A DNA stretch of 64,000 nucleotides, from positions 62,001 to 126,000 of the forward strand of contig PNJU01000003.1 in the NCBI GenBank assembly GCA_013822015.1, written 5' to 3'. The position numbers were made by a program, and so were the translations under genes. How positions within the stretch are numbered: the first letter of the stretch is position 1; each line of letters begins with the position of its first letter. This DNA comes from Candidatus Puniceispirillum sp. (GTDB lineage: Bacteria; Pseudomonadota; Alphaproteobacteria; Caedimonadales; UBA1908). Shown piece after piece: positions 27,997 to 37,804 of this stretch. Under the pieces are notes generated by a model. The model saw only the letters and a list, made by a program, of their open reading frames with translations, had not been told where the DNA came from and did no database searches.

Positions 27997-29634
27997 ATGA
28001 GCACTGTGGAACAATCATCTGGGTCCTATCACGTCCTTGCGCGGCGCTATCGCCCCTCTTCCTTTGAGGATCTTGTGGGGCAAGAAGGACTTGTGCGTGT
28101 TTTGTCCCATGCCCTTCAAACGGACCGCTTCCCCCACGCCTTGATTTTGACGGGCACACGTGGTGTGGGCAAGACCACCACCGCTCGCCTTGTGGCCAAA
28201 GCCCTTAACTGCACGGCGCCGCGCGAGAGCCGCGGTGATCTGATGTCGCCCTGCGGCATCTGCGAAAGCTGCGTCTCCATGGCCGCCTCCCAGGACCTTG
28301 ACGTGATCGAGATGGACGCCGCCAGTAACACGGGCGTGGACGATGTGCGTGAGCTCATTGAAGCGGGACGCTATCGCCCCATGACATGCCGCTTTAAAGT
28401 CTACATCGTGGACGAGGTGCATATGCTGTCAAAAAGCGCTTTTAACGCGCTTTTGAAGACACTTGAAGAGCCCCCCGCCCACCTCAAATTCATCTTCGCC
28501 ACAACGGAGATCCATAAGGTCCCCGAGACCATTCTATCCCGGTGTATGCGCTTTGATCTGCGCCGCATTGAAGAAGATACCTTGGCGACGTACTTTACAA
28601 AAATTCTTGAAAAAGAAGGTATTAAGCCAGAAGATGAGGCCGTGCGCCTTATTGCTCGCGCTGCAAATGGCTCCGCCCGCGATGGCCTTTCTTTGCTGGA
28701 CCAAGCCCTTCACCTGACACCCGGCAGCCTTGAGATGGGTCAGGTGCGCGACATGCTGCACCTGGCAGACCGCACCCAAATCCTTGATTTGTTTGACGCC
28801 CTTGTCGCGGGCCAGGTGACGCGCGCCCTTGAGGAATTCACGCGCCTTCACGCATCGAGCGCGGATCCGCAAGAAATCGTCAAAGAGCTTTTGGAGCTGA
28901 CCCACGACCTGACCCTTCTTGTCAGCGCGCCTGACTTTAAGCGCCCCGGTGTCTCGTCACAGGAAAGTGCGCGCATGGGGCAAACGGCCGCGTCCCTGAC
29001 GGTGCCGGTCCTGGCGCGCTTCTGGCAAATGCTGTTGAAGGGGCTTGAGGAAATACGTCTGTCGCCCCTAGCCCACCACGCATGCGAAATGCTCTTGGTG
29101 CGCCTTGCCTATGTGGCGGCCTTGCCCACACCCCAAGAAATCCTGTCCCACGCGCCCCAGGGGTCATCTTCTCTCCCAACACAGATGAGCACACCTTCAG
29201 CGCAGCCACAAGCACCGGTCCAAAGTGCAACGCCGGCGCCTTCCGTGCCCCTCGCCCTGCCCCAAAGCCTTGAGGACCTCCTGGCCTTCATTGCCACCAA
29301 AGACATGACGCTGGCGGAACATTTGCGCTGTGACGCGCGCCCTATTCACTACGCGCCGGGGCATTTTAAATTCAGCCCAGGCCCGTCTGCGCCGCGCCTC
29401 TTGGCCACCCAACTGCGCACACGCCTAGAAGACTGGACAGGCAGCCCATGGCGCATTGAGATGGAGGATACGGGTGGAACCCAAACCCTTTCCGAGCAAA
29501 AGCAAGAAGCCTTCCAAGCCCGCCTTGAGGAAGTCAAAGAAGATCCCCTGGTGAAAGCCGCCCTTGCGTGCCTACCTGGTGCGCGCATTGAAAGCCTGGA
29601 CGGTACCCCTCTTAACACAAGAAAAGGAGCATAA
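27997..29634 (+). CDS. dnaX: DNA polymerase III subunits gamma/tau
   Basis: Clamp-loader ATPase of the replisome. 545 residues. The start LARRYRPSSFEDLVGQEGLVRVL is typical; Walker A is GTRGVGKTTTARLVAKALNC, followed by the zinc-binding cysteines (CGICESC), DVIEMDAASNTGVDDVRELIE, Walker B VYIVDEVHMLSKSAFNALLKTLEEPP and the sensor 1/SRC region (LSRCMRFDLRR). The C-terminal third is Pro/Ala/Gln-rich and then globular, as in tau. First gene of dnaX-ybaB-recR, with 3 bp to ybaB. Confidence 0.97.
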   Translation: MSTVEQSSGSYHVLARRYRPSSFEDLVGQEGLVRVLSHALQTDRFPHALILTGTRGVGKTTTARLVAKALNCTAPRESRGDLMSPCGICESCVSMAASQDLDVIEMDAASNTGVDDVRELIEAGRYRPMTCRFKVYIVDEVHMLSKSAFNALLKTLEEPPAHLKFIFATTEIHKVPETILSRCMRFDLRRIEEDTLATYFTKILEKEGIKPEDEAVRLIARAANGSARDGLSLLDQALHLTPGSLEMGQVRDMLHLADRTQILDLFDALVAGQVTRALEEFTRLHASSADPQEIVKELLELTHDLTLLVSAPDFKRPGVSSQESARMGQTAASLTVPVLARFWQMLLKGLEEIRLSPLAHHACEMLLVRLAYVAALPTPQEILSHAPQGSSSLPTQMSTPSAQPQAPVQSATPAPSVPLALPQSLEDLLAFIATKDMTLAEHLRCDARPIHYAPGHFKFSPGPSAPRLLATQLRTRLEDWTGSPWRIEMEDTGGTQTLSEQKQEAFQARLEEVKEDPLVKAALACLPGARIESLDGTPLNTRKGA

Positions 29635-29637
29635 CTT

Positions 29638-29961
29638 ATGAAAAACATTCAAAACCTCATGAAGCAAGCCCAACAAATGCAGGCCAAGATGGCCCAGGCC
29701 CAAGAGGAGCTAGGACACATCACCATTGAAGGCAAATCCGGAGGTGGCATGGTCACCGTTGTGGCAAGCTGCCGCGGGGAGATCAAAAGCCTGAAAATTG
29801 ACCCTTCCCTCATTGACCCTAAAGAAGCTGAAATGCTGGAAGATCTCGTTGTGGCCGCCATTAATGACGCCCGCACAAAGGCGGACGCGCGCGCCGCTGA
29901 GGAAATGGCCAAGGTGACCAGTGGGCTGAACCTGCCCGGTGGTTTAGGCCTTCCTTTCTAA
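29638..29961 (+). CDS. ybaB: YbaB/EbfC nucleoid-associated protein
   Basis: A 107-residue DNA-binding protein. The N-terminal helix is rich in Gln and Met (NLMKQAQQMQAKMAQAQEEL), then GKSGGGMVTVVASCRGEIKSLKIDPSL and LEDLVVAAINDA, all standard for the family, and a Gly-rich C-terminus. Its position between dnaX and recR is conserved widely in bacteria. Confidence 0.96.
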   Translation: MKNIQNLMKQAQQMQAKMAQAQEELGHITIEGKSGGGMVTVVASCRGEIKSLKIDPSLIDPKEAEMLEDLVVAAINDARTKADARAAEEMAKVTSGLNLPGGLGLPF

Positions 29962-29971
29962 GAAGTCGCCC

Positions 29972-30574
29972 ATGCAGAGTCCCCAGCTTGTTCATCTCAT
30001 TAAGCTTTTGTCGCGCCTGCCGGGGCTTGGTCCTCGCTCAGGCCGGCGGGCGGCGCTGCATCTCATTAAAAACAAAGAACAAGCCCTTTCACCCCTCCTA
30101 AGCGCCCTCACCCAAGCGGCCGAGAGCATTGTCACCTGCAATCAGTGTAAAAATCTCGACACCATAAGCCCTTGCCACATCTGCAGCAGCCCCCAGCGCG
30201 ATCAAGACACCCTGTGCATTGTCGAGGATGTGAGCGACCTGTGGGCCCTTGAGCGCAGTGCCTCCTTTAAAGGTCAGTACCATGTTTTGGGGGGAACCTT
30301 GTCGGCCATTGGCGGCATTGGGCCCGAAGAGCTGGGCATTGGCACTCTCATCACAAGAGTGCTATCCCTTTCACATCTCAGGGAAATTGTCATTGCCCTG
30401 AGCGCAACCGTTGAGGGACAAACAACGGCCCACTACGTCCACCGCGCCCTGCAAGAAGCCTGTCCACACCTTGCCTTTTCTGCCCTTGCCCATGGCATCC
30501 CCTTGGGCGGCGAGCTGGATTACCTCGATGACGGCACCCTCACCACAGCCCTTATGGCAAGACGCGCCCTCTAA
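29972..30574 (+). CDS. recR: Recombination mediator RecR
   Basis: Works with RecO and RecF to load RecA at gaps. 200 residues. HhH motif LSRLPGLGPRSGRRAALHLI, four-cysteine zinc finger (CNQCKNLD ... CHIC), Toprim strand TLCIVEDVSDLWALERS and the late GGIGPEELGIGTLITRV, GIPLGGELDYLDDGTL. Start ATG at 29972, 10 bp after ybaB. Its stop codon overlaps that of the convergent autotransporter gene by 4 bp, and no terminator is visible between the two. Confidence 0.97.
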   Translation: MQSPQLVHLIKLLSRLPGLGPRSGRRAALHLIKNKEQALSPLLSALTQAAESIVTCNQCKNLDTISPCHICSSPQRDQDTLCIVEDVSDLWALERSASFKGQYHVLGGTLSAIGGIGPEELGIGTLITRVLSLSHLREIVIALSATVEGQTTAHYVHRALQEACPHLAFSALAHGIPLGGELDYLDDGTLTTALMARRAL

Positions 30575-33500
30575 AATCTTTTTCCGATTTTGAATGTGAC
30601 CTCGTGGGATTTTTTTGCGTGGGAGAACTCTCCGTTATAGGAAGTCGAGAAATACAGACCATCTTCAAAGCGCACAGTCGTTTCAACAGAAGGGGATATC
30701 TCATGAATAGGACGTTTGCTGGTTTGAACCGTATAGGTGCCAGCTGCGTCATTAAAGCCTGCCACAACATCCTGTGACCTTATAGGTTTCTTGTAGCCAT
30801 AGGCCAGACTCAGGGATGGCACCACAATCTTGTCATTGACCTCATACTCGCGAGATAAAGAGACCCCAAGATCCGTGGACAAAAAAGTGCTACGTCGCGC
30901 CGCTACGCGTTGGTGTATGAGGCCTCCCTCCTCGTCATAACCACGATCATGCATATGGATAATTGTGAGACTCGTGAAGGGGGTCAAACGCGTATTTTTC
31001 CCCACTTTCAAATCATAACTGACGCCCACGTAAGGAGAAATGCCAAAGCCCAGGTGGCGTGAGAGAACCTCATTAGGCGCATAGGATCCAATGGCCACGC
31101 GCCGGGCCATTTTATATACATTCACAAAGCTCATGAGGGAATAATCCAAATACAGCCCGTCTTTAAACCATGTGCCGTAGATACTCATAGAGTATGCGTT
31201 TATGTGATGTGTGCCGCGGTTTTTCTGCATTTTCATAAGCGTCTTTGTGACCCCGCCACTCACGCCGATGAAATTCTGGCAGTCCACCTTCATGTCTACC
31301 CCCACCATCATACCTCCGGTGAGGGCTTTGAAACCAAGCACGTCAGCCGTATTATCCTGAGACGACAAATTACCAAAAGCTTGGCTCCACACACCTCCCT
31401 TTTCAGCGTTCGCTTGAGCAGCCATAGCCTCACGCACAGCTGACTGAAAACCAGACTTTGTGCTAGAGCGTAGGACATCGGTCTCATTCTTTTGATCCAG
31501 AAAATTTGATCTGTGAGCCGCTTGTTTACGGGCGGCAACACTTGTGCTGACCAAGGAAATCCCCCCGCCCCGCGGTCCCTGCGTCCCTGATTGACACACT
31601 GACAAGCGGGTCATGTTCACATTGTGGACTGATGAGGCCGCAAAAACTGCCTTGTTACTAGGGTCAGCCATAGTACTGCGCAAAAGCTCCTCTAGATCGC
31701 CTTGCTCGGACAACTGCCCCAACAGCTCGCCCGTTGGCGAACCCACAGGTGGGTTCTGCCCATTCAAATAATCCCCTAAACCGCCTCCCTGGCCAGGCGT
31801 TGGAGGCAATTGAATGCGATCAAAAACGATGGAAATGGTATCAAAGCCTCCGATTCTGTCGTAGGTGACCCTGGGTTGATAAGCTCCCAGACGTTGCAGA
31901 TTGCCCTCATTTAGGAAGGTTCCATTTACCAAACCTGTTGTCTTGATAATGTCGTATTTGGCGTTCTCCACATAAGTGCCGGGCGCAACGGTGAGAGCCA
32001 GATTTGTTTGGGATGGATCGAAGTGAGAGGCCCCCAAATCAATACCACTGTTGTCAACCCCCACAACAGGCGCTGCTGCGGCACGCATACTAAATGTCAT
32101 GGTCCCGGCCCCCGCATACCCCCCCATGGTCAAAATCCCATATGGAGTTGCTTGGGTACCAGGTGTGACAACACCGCCATTGTTATTCACAACTCCCGTC
32201 ACAGTGCCCAAGCCCGAGAGGATCTGATTTGTTGTTAACCGCGGTGCACCATCAAGGATTGACGCCGCTGCAACCAGAACATTTCCTGTCCCAAGGCTTG
32301 TACTTGCACCCAAGGCAACGGTGGTGTTATGCGCACCATCACCAATGATTGAGCCTCCAGACCATGCAGGATTGGCAACGGCAAGGGTGGTCACGTCCGT
32401 ACCCAAGAAGGTAATTTTTCCAGGCCCAGAAATACCTCCCGTAAGTGTCAGATCAAAACCACCATTATCAACAGTCATATCGCCTGCTGCCACTATAGGC
32501 GCGGCCACAATCGGATCGTCATTGGCCACAAGAGCGCTGCCCCCATTAAAAGTCAAAGTGCCTCCACTGATGGCAGATCCCGTGGACAGTGTTCCCCCAA
32601 TGCTCATGGTGGGAAGAACAACATGACCTGTTTTTCCAAGGGAAGAATCGTGAAGTATGAGCGCGTTAGCAGCGGGAACCGTGAGTCCTGAAGATGTTAA
32701 GGTCATTGTGTGACCGGCTGTATCCATGTTACCGGAGCCGCTTGAAAAGGTAAGGGAATTGGCCACACTTATGTTGCCAGATGCCACCACCTGTCCCCCC
32801 GCACTAAAATTAATGGCACCACCCCCCGTACTGGTATTCACATCTAAAACACCACTCAAATCCATACCGTTCGTAAAAGCAGTGGTCCCAGCACCTGTGA
32901 GAGAAAGGGTTCGTGTTGCTGGTACCGTTAGTGCACTACCACTACCCGTGAAAGTGAGCGTATGGCCTGCGTTATGCAGTGTTGTATCACCTGCAAGAGC
33001 CACCATACTGTTAACCGTTGCATTTTGGTTCGTTGTGACGGCACTGCCCGAATTAAGGGTTATGGGACCAGCTACGTTTGCGCCAGCAATTAGAGTTCCG
33101 CTGACATCTACACCACTTGGCAAATAAACACCGCCTGTCTTTGTCGCATTTGTATTGTCCAGTGTCAGGGTATCTAGGGCTGCCACGCTAATGAGCGTTC
33201 CACCATTAGTAAGCGTCAGATTCAAACCATTACTATCCAGTATAGAGCCTGTGGCAAGATTCAATAAATTGGCCAAATTTGCATTGTTTGCGGCCTTAAG
33301 TACACCCGTGTTGTTTAAGGTAATAGATCCACCCTGGATCTTAGCGCCCACAAGTAGTGTACCATCCAAAGTAAAGCCATGAGGAAAATTGAGCTGACCT
33401 GTCTGACTCACGGAGGAGTCTAGCGCTGATAACGTCTGGGCAGCAGGCACTGCGAGCACTGCTCCGTTATTGGTGAATGTCAGGCCGTAACCTGCTGCGT

Positions 33501-36500
33501 CCATGGTTGTATCACCCATCAACGTCAGGGTATTGTCAACAGCACCACTGCCTTGGCCCGTCACACGTGATCCTGCATTAAGGGTCACAGCACCACCAGA
33601 AACATTCCCCCCCACCCCCAAAGTGCCGTCCAGAAAGATGCCATTTGGCAAAATCAGCTGACCTGTTTGACCCACGGATGAATCTTGCACTGTTAACGTC
33701 TGAATATTTGTGACCGCAACTGCAGCACCATTGTTTGTGAATGTAAGAGCGTAGCCTGCTGCGTCCCAAATCACATTGGCGCCCAAGGTTAAGGCGTTGC
33801 TGATACTCCCGCCCCCAATGCCCGTAATACGTGCTCCATCATTCATATCCATAAGGCCGCCAGCGACACTGCCTCCTATGCCCAAAGTTCCATCCAGAGA
33901 GATTCCATTTGGGAAATTCAGTTGACCCGTTTGACCCACGGAGGAGTCTCTCATTGTTAAAGTCTGGGTAGCTGGCACCGCAATTACTGCGCCGTTGTTG
34001 GTGAAAGAAAGACCATACCCTGCCGCGTCCAAGGTCGCATTTCCTGACAATGTAAGGGTGTTGTTTACAGTGCCCGCTCCGACACCATATGCGCTTGCGC
34101 CTGCGCCCAGGGCCAGCGCGCCACCAGACACATCACCTCCCACACCCAAAGAACCGGATACATTGGCACCGTTAGGCAGTGCCACAGAGCCTGTGTGCGC
34201 AACGCTTGTATCGCGCAAAACCAAGTTGCTCAAGGTTGGAACGTTAATCGGAATGCCGTTATTCGAAAGGCTCAAGACATGATTATTGGCGTCTATCGTA
34301 CTCGTTCCAGACACAATGAGATCATTCACTAGAGTGGCATTCTTATTTGCTTTCAAGATACCTGCGGTGTCAAATGTAATGGGGCCACCAGAAAAATCCG
34401 TTCCGACCTGCAGCGTACCACCAAGGGTAAATCCGTTGGGGAAGTGCAACGTCCCTAGCCCGCCCATGGAAGAATCTGTCGCCAATAAAGTCCTGGCAGC
34501 AGGCACAGCGAGTGACAAGCCGTTATTGAGAAGATCAATGGCGTAGCCTCCCGCGTCTATGGTTGCATCCCCTGCCAGTGTTACGGGATTATTCAAGACG
34601 CTATCGCCTAGACCTTGCACGTTTGATCCTGCCTCAAGTGCCACTGTGCCACCCGACACATTGCCGTCTACATTGAGCGCGCCGAACACATTCAACCCAT
34701 TGGGTATGGACACACTCCCTGTACGAGCCACACTCGTGTCTCTCAACGCGAGGGCGCTCAGCGCCGGTACATTTATTGCCCCTCCATTATTTGTGAGTGA
34801 GAATGTATAATTATTGGCATCCACAGTACCCGTGCCCGACACACTTATGGCATTTGAGAGGGTTGCATTTAAACCTGCTTGAAGCATACCTGCGTTATTA
34901 AGGGCAATAGCCCCCCCGCCCGTAAACAGCGTATTCACAAACAGTGTTCCATTCAGGGCAAAGCCATTGGGAATGCTCAGCTGCCCTGTTTGTCCCACAG
35001 ACGAGTCTGCCAGGGTTAGAATCCTGGTAGCCGGCACAGAAATAGGCGTGCTGTTATTTGTAAAATCAATCTGATATCCTGATGCGTCCAAAGCGCCATT
35101 CCCTGCAACGGTTAGGGTGCTATCGATGGTTACATTACGATTTGATGTGATCACCCCTCCTGTATTCAGGGTCAGCCCCCCAGAGAGCGAGGTCCCCACA
35201 ATTAAGGTTCCAGCGACGCCCATGCCATTGGGCAGGTGAATCCCTCCTGTTTGTACGGCATTCGTATTTTCAAGGGTCAGAGTGCTCAATGCAGGCAAGC
35301 TGGCGAGCAATCCATTGTTGGTGAACGTCAAATCATAGCTATTACTATCAACAGATGAAGCCCCTGAAAAACTTAGCGTATTCAGGACAGATGTTGATGC
35401 ATTTGACCGAAGAAGACCTCCCGCATTAAAAGCGATGGTCCCACCCGCGGTCTGGCCACTGACGAGCAATGTCCCGTTCAACGTCAAACCATTGGTAAAG
35501 GAAATTTGCCCTGTACCCGCTCCAGAAGAATCCGTCAACGTTAGTGTGCGCGCACCTGATACCGCGGTCGATGCACCATTGCCAGAAAAACCAAGGGCAT
35601 AGCCACCAGAGTCAAGGGTCGTATCACCGGCCAAGGTGAGGGCATTGCTGACCGTTCCAGACCCCACTCCAATGACTTGTGTGCCTGCATTAAGAGTGAT
35701 GCCTCCACCTGATACATTTGAGCCCACATTGAGGGTGCCATTTAGCGTTAAACCATTAGTCAGAGCCACTGTCCCCGTGTGGGCAACGCTTGTGTCACGC
35801 AAGGTTAAGGTGCGTCCCAGCACTATATTTAGCACGCTCCCACTATTGGTGACCGTAAAGGTATAGTTATTTGCATCCAGGGTCAGATCTGCTGTCAAAG
35901 TCAGGGCATTGGCAACACTGACACTGGCACCAGCTTGCAGCCCTCCCCCAGACAACGTAAGTGCGCCGGTGCCAAGTGCATTGCTCGCGTTCAGCCGTGC
36001 TGTTCCTGAACTCACCTCAATGGGGAGGGCGGGTGTTGTGCCACTGCGGGTAAATGTCCAAACAGACGTGCCACTCTTTCGTATTTGAGTGAAATTTTGG
36101 TAAATTGTTCCGATACCTGAGATATCAAAGACAGACACGGGACTGGTTGCACCTGACAAAAGAAGCAGATTATTAGTTGTTGCCGCTGCATTGTAGATGC
36201 TTCCGTTGGGAAAGCTGTACCCAGCCTGCAACTCAAGGGTGTTATTTGATCCCTGAAAGATAATGGCCCAGTCATAGCTGCCTCCATTGCCATTCAATCC
36301 CCCCGAGATAGAGCCAGTATTGAGGATATAAAGACCTGCGGCGGCGCAATATACCCCCGCACCACCCGACTGATCGAAATAAGAATTGTGCGAACCGCCG
36401 CCGCCCCCACTCAGGATGCCCGAATTGGTCACATTGGCGGTTGTGGAAATAGCAGACCCCCCAGACCCCCCATATTGAGAAGCACTGGTGTTGCGTCCGT

Positions 36501-37026
36501 TACCACCCCCACCCCCATAAATGGTTCCTGTATTAATAACAGGTGCCGTTGTGAGAACACCAACAGCACCCGCCCCACCGTGCATTTCAACTGCGGAGCT
36601 GGCCCCTGTCGTGCTTCCCCCGCCTCCACCTACAATAATACCAGCGTTGGTCAAGGGTGCAGTGATAGAAAGGCCGATACCGCCAGCGCCACCCTGGCGG
36701 CCTGAGCCCGTGCCGTATCCACCCCCACCGCCCACAATGATATCAGAAGATAACGTTGTCAGTGGTGAGCTGGTTGTGAGCGACACACCACCACCGCCAC
36801 CATTTCCATTACTACTGTTGGTGCCAGCGGTTCCACTGAATGTGCCCGCGTAGGAGGCAGTGCTGCCAGAACCACCGCAGCCATAAAGATTGGGATCCGC
36901 AGTGGGATACCCTGCACCAGGAGCGTAGCCGCTAACACTACCGCCCTTGCCCCAGTTTGCGTATGACGCGCTGCACCACACAGTGAGAAGAAGCGCAGAA
37001 GAGAGAAGGGCTTGTTCTTTTTTCAC
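30571..37026 (-). CDS. Giant autotransporter (type Va) with a repeat-built passenger
   Basis: 2151 residues. Signal peptide 1-23 (ALLSSALLLTVWCSASYA). About 24-260 is a Gly-rich region with runs of five to six glycines alternating with TNAGII/TNTGTI-type strands. About 430-1560 holds some thirteen repeats of about 87 residues with consensus DSSVGQTGQL-PNG--L-GTL-VG--VSGG, ---TLTL-GDTTLDAAGY-LTFTNNGA-I-VPA--TL, as expected for a beta-helix passenger. A linker with LGDYLNGQNPP follows, then a 275-residue barrel (about 1877-2151) from GGVWSQAFGN to a final phenylalanine (VTFKIGKRF). Likely an outer-membrane adhesin or surface protein; ligand unknown. BamA/BamD would insert the barrel. Confidence 0.93.
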   Translation of the reverse strand: MKKEQALLSSALLLTVWCSASYANWGKGGSVSGYAPGAGYPTADPNLYGCGGSGSTASYAGTFSGTAGTNSSNGNGGGGGVSLTTSSPLTTLSSDIIVGGGGGYGTGSGRQGGAGGIGLSITAPLTNAGIIVGGGGGSTTGASSAVEMHGGAGAVGVLTTAPVINTGTIYGGGGGNGRNTSASQYGGSGGSAISTTANVTNSGILSGGGGGSHNSYFDQSGGAGVYCAAAGLYILNTGSISGGLNGNGGSYDWAIIFQGSNNTLELQAGYSFPNGSIYNAAATTNNLLLLSGATSPVSVFDISGIGTIYQNFTQIRKSGTSVWTFTRSGTTPALPIEVSSGTARLNASNALGTGALTLSGGGLQAGASVSVANALTLTADLTLDANNYTFTVTNSGSVLNIVLGRTLTLRDTSVAHTGTVALTNGLTLNGTLNVGSNVSGGGITLNAGTQVIGVGSGTVSNALTLAGDTTLDSGGYALGFSGNGASTAVSGARTLTLTDSSGAGTGQISFTNGLTLNGTLLVSGQTAGGTIAFNAGGLLRSNASTSVLNTLSFSGASSVDSNSYDLTFTNNGLLASLPALSTLTLENTNAVQTGGIHLPNGMGVAGTLIVGTSLSGGLTLNTGGVITSNRNVTIDSTLTVAGNGALDASGYQIDFTNNSTPISVPATRILTLADSSVGQTGQLSIPNGFALNGTLFVNTLFTGGGAIALNNAGMLQAGLNATLSNAISVSGTGTVDANNYTFSLTNNGGAINVPALSALALRDTSVARTGSVSIPNGLNVFGALNVDGNVSGGTVALEAGSNVQGLGDSVLNNPVTLAGDATIDAGGYAIDLLNNGLSLAVPAARTLLATDSSMGGLGTLHFPNGFTLGGTLQVGTDFSGGPITFDTAGILKANKNATLVNDLIVSGTSTIDANNHVLSLSNNGIPINVPTLSNLVLRDTSVAHTGSVALPNGANVSGSLGVGGDVSGGALALGAGASAYGVGAGTVNNTLTLSGNATLDAAGYGLSFTNNGAVIAVPATQTLTMRDSSVGQTGQLNFPNGISLDGTLGIGGSVAGGLMDMNDGARITGIGGGSISNALTLGANVIWDAAGYALTFTNNGAAVAVTNIQTLTVQDSSVGQTGQLILPNGIFLDGTLGVGGNVSGGAVTLNAGSRVTGQGSGAVDNTLTLMGDTTMDAAGYGLTFTNNGAVLAVPAAQTLSALDSSVSQTGQLNFPHGFTLDGTLLVGAKIQGGSITLNNTGVLKAANNANLANLLNLATGSILDSNGLNLTLTNGGTLISVAALDTLTLDNTNATKTGGVYLPSGVDVSGTLIAGANVAGPITLNSGSAVTTNQNATVNSMVALAGDTTLHNAGHTLTFTGSGSALTVPATRTLSLTGAGTTAFTNGMDLSGVLDVNTSTGGGAINFSAGGQVVASGNISVANSLTFSSGSGNMDTAGHTMTLTSSGLTVPAANALILHDSSLGKTGHVVLPTMSIGGTLSTGSAISGGTLTFNGGSALVANDDPIVAAPIVAAGDMTVDNGGFDLTLTGGISGPGKITFLGTDVTTLAVANPAWSGGSIIGDGAHNTTVALGASTSLGTGNVLVAAASILDGAPRLTTNQILSGLGTVTGVVNNNGGVVTPGTQATPYGILTMGGYAGAGTMTFSMRAAAAPVVGVDNSGIDLGASHFDPSQTNLALTVAPGTYVENAKYDIIKTTGLVNGTFLNEGNLQRLGAYQPRVTYDRIGGFDTISIVFDRIQLPPTPGQGGGLGDYLNGQNPPVGSPTGELLGQLSEQGDLEELLRSTMADPSNKAVFAASSVHNVNMTRLSVCQSGTQGPRGGGISLVSTSVAARKQAAHRSNFLDQKNETDVLRSSTKSGFQSAVREAMAAQANAEKGGVWSQAFGNLSSQDNTADVLGFKALTGGMMVGVDMKVDCQNFIGVSGGVTKTLMKMQKNRGTHHINAYSMSIYGTWFKDGLYLDYSLMSFVNVYKMARRVAIGSYAPNEVLSRHLGFGISPYVGVSYDLKVGKNTRLTPFTSLTIIHMHDRGYDEEGGLIHQRVAARRSTFLSTDLGVSLSREYEVNDKIVVPSLSLAYGYKKPIRSQDVVAGFNDAAGTYTVQTSKRPIHEISPSVETTVRFEDGLYFSTSYNGEFSHAKKSHEVTFKIGKRF
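32410..35800 (-). repeat. Coding tandem repeats of about 260 bp in the autotransporter passenger
   Basis: About thirteen successive units encoding 82-89 residues each. Neighbouring units in the middle of the array (for example those around 33400-34250) are the most alike, whereas the end units have diverged, consistent with growth by internal duplication. Boundaries are approximate. Confidence 0.85.
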
Positions 37027-37226
37027 GCAAGATATCTAAACAATTTTAATCAAATTTACTTACTAAAAGCACAAAAAGATTAAGAAGCGATCACAGAATG
37101 GTTAAAAAACACTGAACACCATCATTTGCTTTACAATCGCCCAGCCAGGGAGCGAAAAAAGTGACAAATACTCTATTTTTCCCTTGCAAAAGAATCGGCC
37201 CTCCATTAGATTCCGAGATGTCGCAG

Positions 37227-37302
37227 GTCCCCATCGTCTAGAGGCCTAGGACACCGCCCTCTCACGGCGGCAACAGGGGTTCGAATCCCCTTGGGGACGC
37301 CA
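37227..37302 (+). tRNA. tRNA-Glu (anticodon CTC)
   Basis: Acceptor GTCCCCA at 37227-37233 pairs with TGGGGAC at 37292-37298; discriminator G and encoded CCA. The anticodon arm CCGCC-CTCTCAC-GGCGG gives CTC. The 200 bp between the autotransporter start and this tRNA hold only the two divergent promoters, as far as I can see. Confidence 0.97.
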
Positions 37303-37325
37303 TTTTCCATTCATATAGGTCTTCC

Positions 37326-37736
37326 ATGAAACGCTTTTGCCTCGTTATGCTATTTTCTTGTCTGATTTCTGGGTCATGGAGTCTGCGAGCCTCGCGGCAG
37401 ACCTTGCCCATGGATATTGATGCGGAAGGTCTTGGCGCAGCTCCGGCTGTCCTTATTTTAAGTGCACGGGTGGACCAAACTTTCTCAGATGAGGACTTTA
37501 ACAAGATTCTCCCCTTCACCCACCTCATCGAGATTAACGGCGAAAAGCCGTATGTCATCGACAACACCCCCATTGGACTTGAGCAAGCCCAGAAAGCACA
37601 GAATATGGGTTGGCTGAGTTTTCATCTAACCTATGAAAATGCTCGCGCCTTTACTCATTTATATTCAAGTTTTGTTCTGCGCTTTTCGTGCCCCCCTCAA
37701 ATCATACCTATTTTGGACCGCGCTCTTCCTTCGTAA
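37326..37736 (+). CDS. Small secreted protein of unknown function
   Basis: 136 residues, not recognised. Signal peptide (RFCLVMLFSCLISGSWS). The mature part has a hydrophobic strand (AAPAVLILSARVDQTFSDEDF), then FTHLIEINGEKPYVIDNTPIG and FVLRFSCPP, which together look like a small beta-rich domain with a PDZ-like or ribosome-like IDNTPIG turn; this is too weak to name. It starts only 24 bp after tRNA-Glu with little room for its own promoter, so it is probably read through from the tRNA. Confidence 0.6.
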   Translation: MKRFCLVMLFSCLISGSWSLRASRQTLPMDIDAEGLGAAPAVLILSARVDQTFSDEDFNKILPFTHLIEINGEKPYVIDNTPIGLEQAQKAQNMGWLSFHLTYENARAFTHLYSSFVLRFSCPPQIIPILDRALPS

Positions 37737-37804
37737 AGAGAACTTGTGAGACGCCCACCCTGTAATGTATTCTTTAAGAATCATTGCATTTTGTGGAGCC
37801 AACC

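Noticed and set aside
32410-35800. Regularly spaced repeats that could suggest a CRISPR array
   Set aside because: The units are about 260 bp, diverged, and in frame within one gene; there are no short identical repeats with unique spacers or cas genes.
37262-37573. Minus-strand frame over tRNA-Glu
   Set aside because: It is antisense to the tRNA and to the secreted gene at 37326, with no protein-like features.
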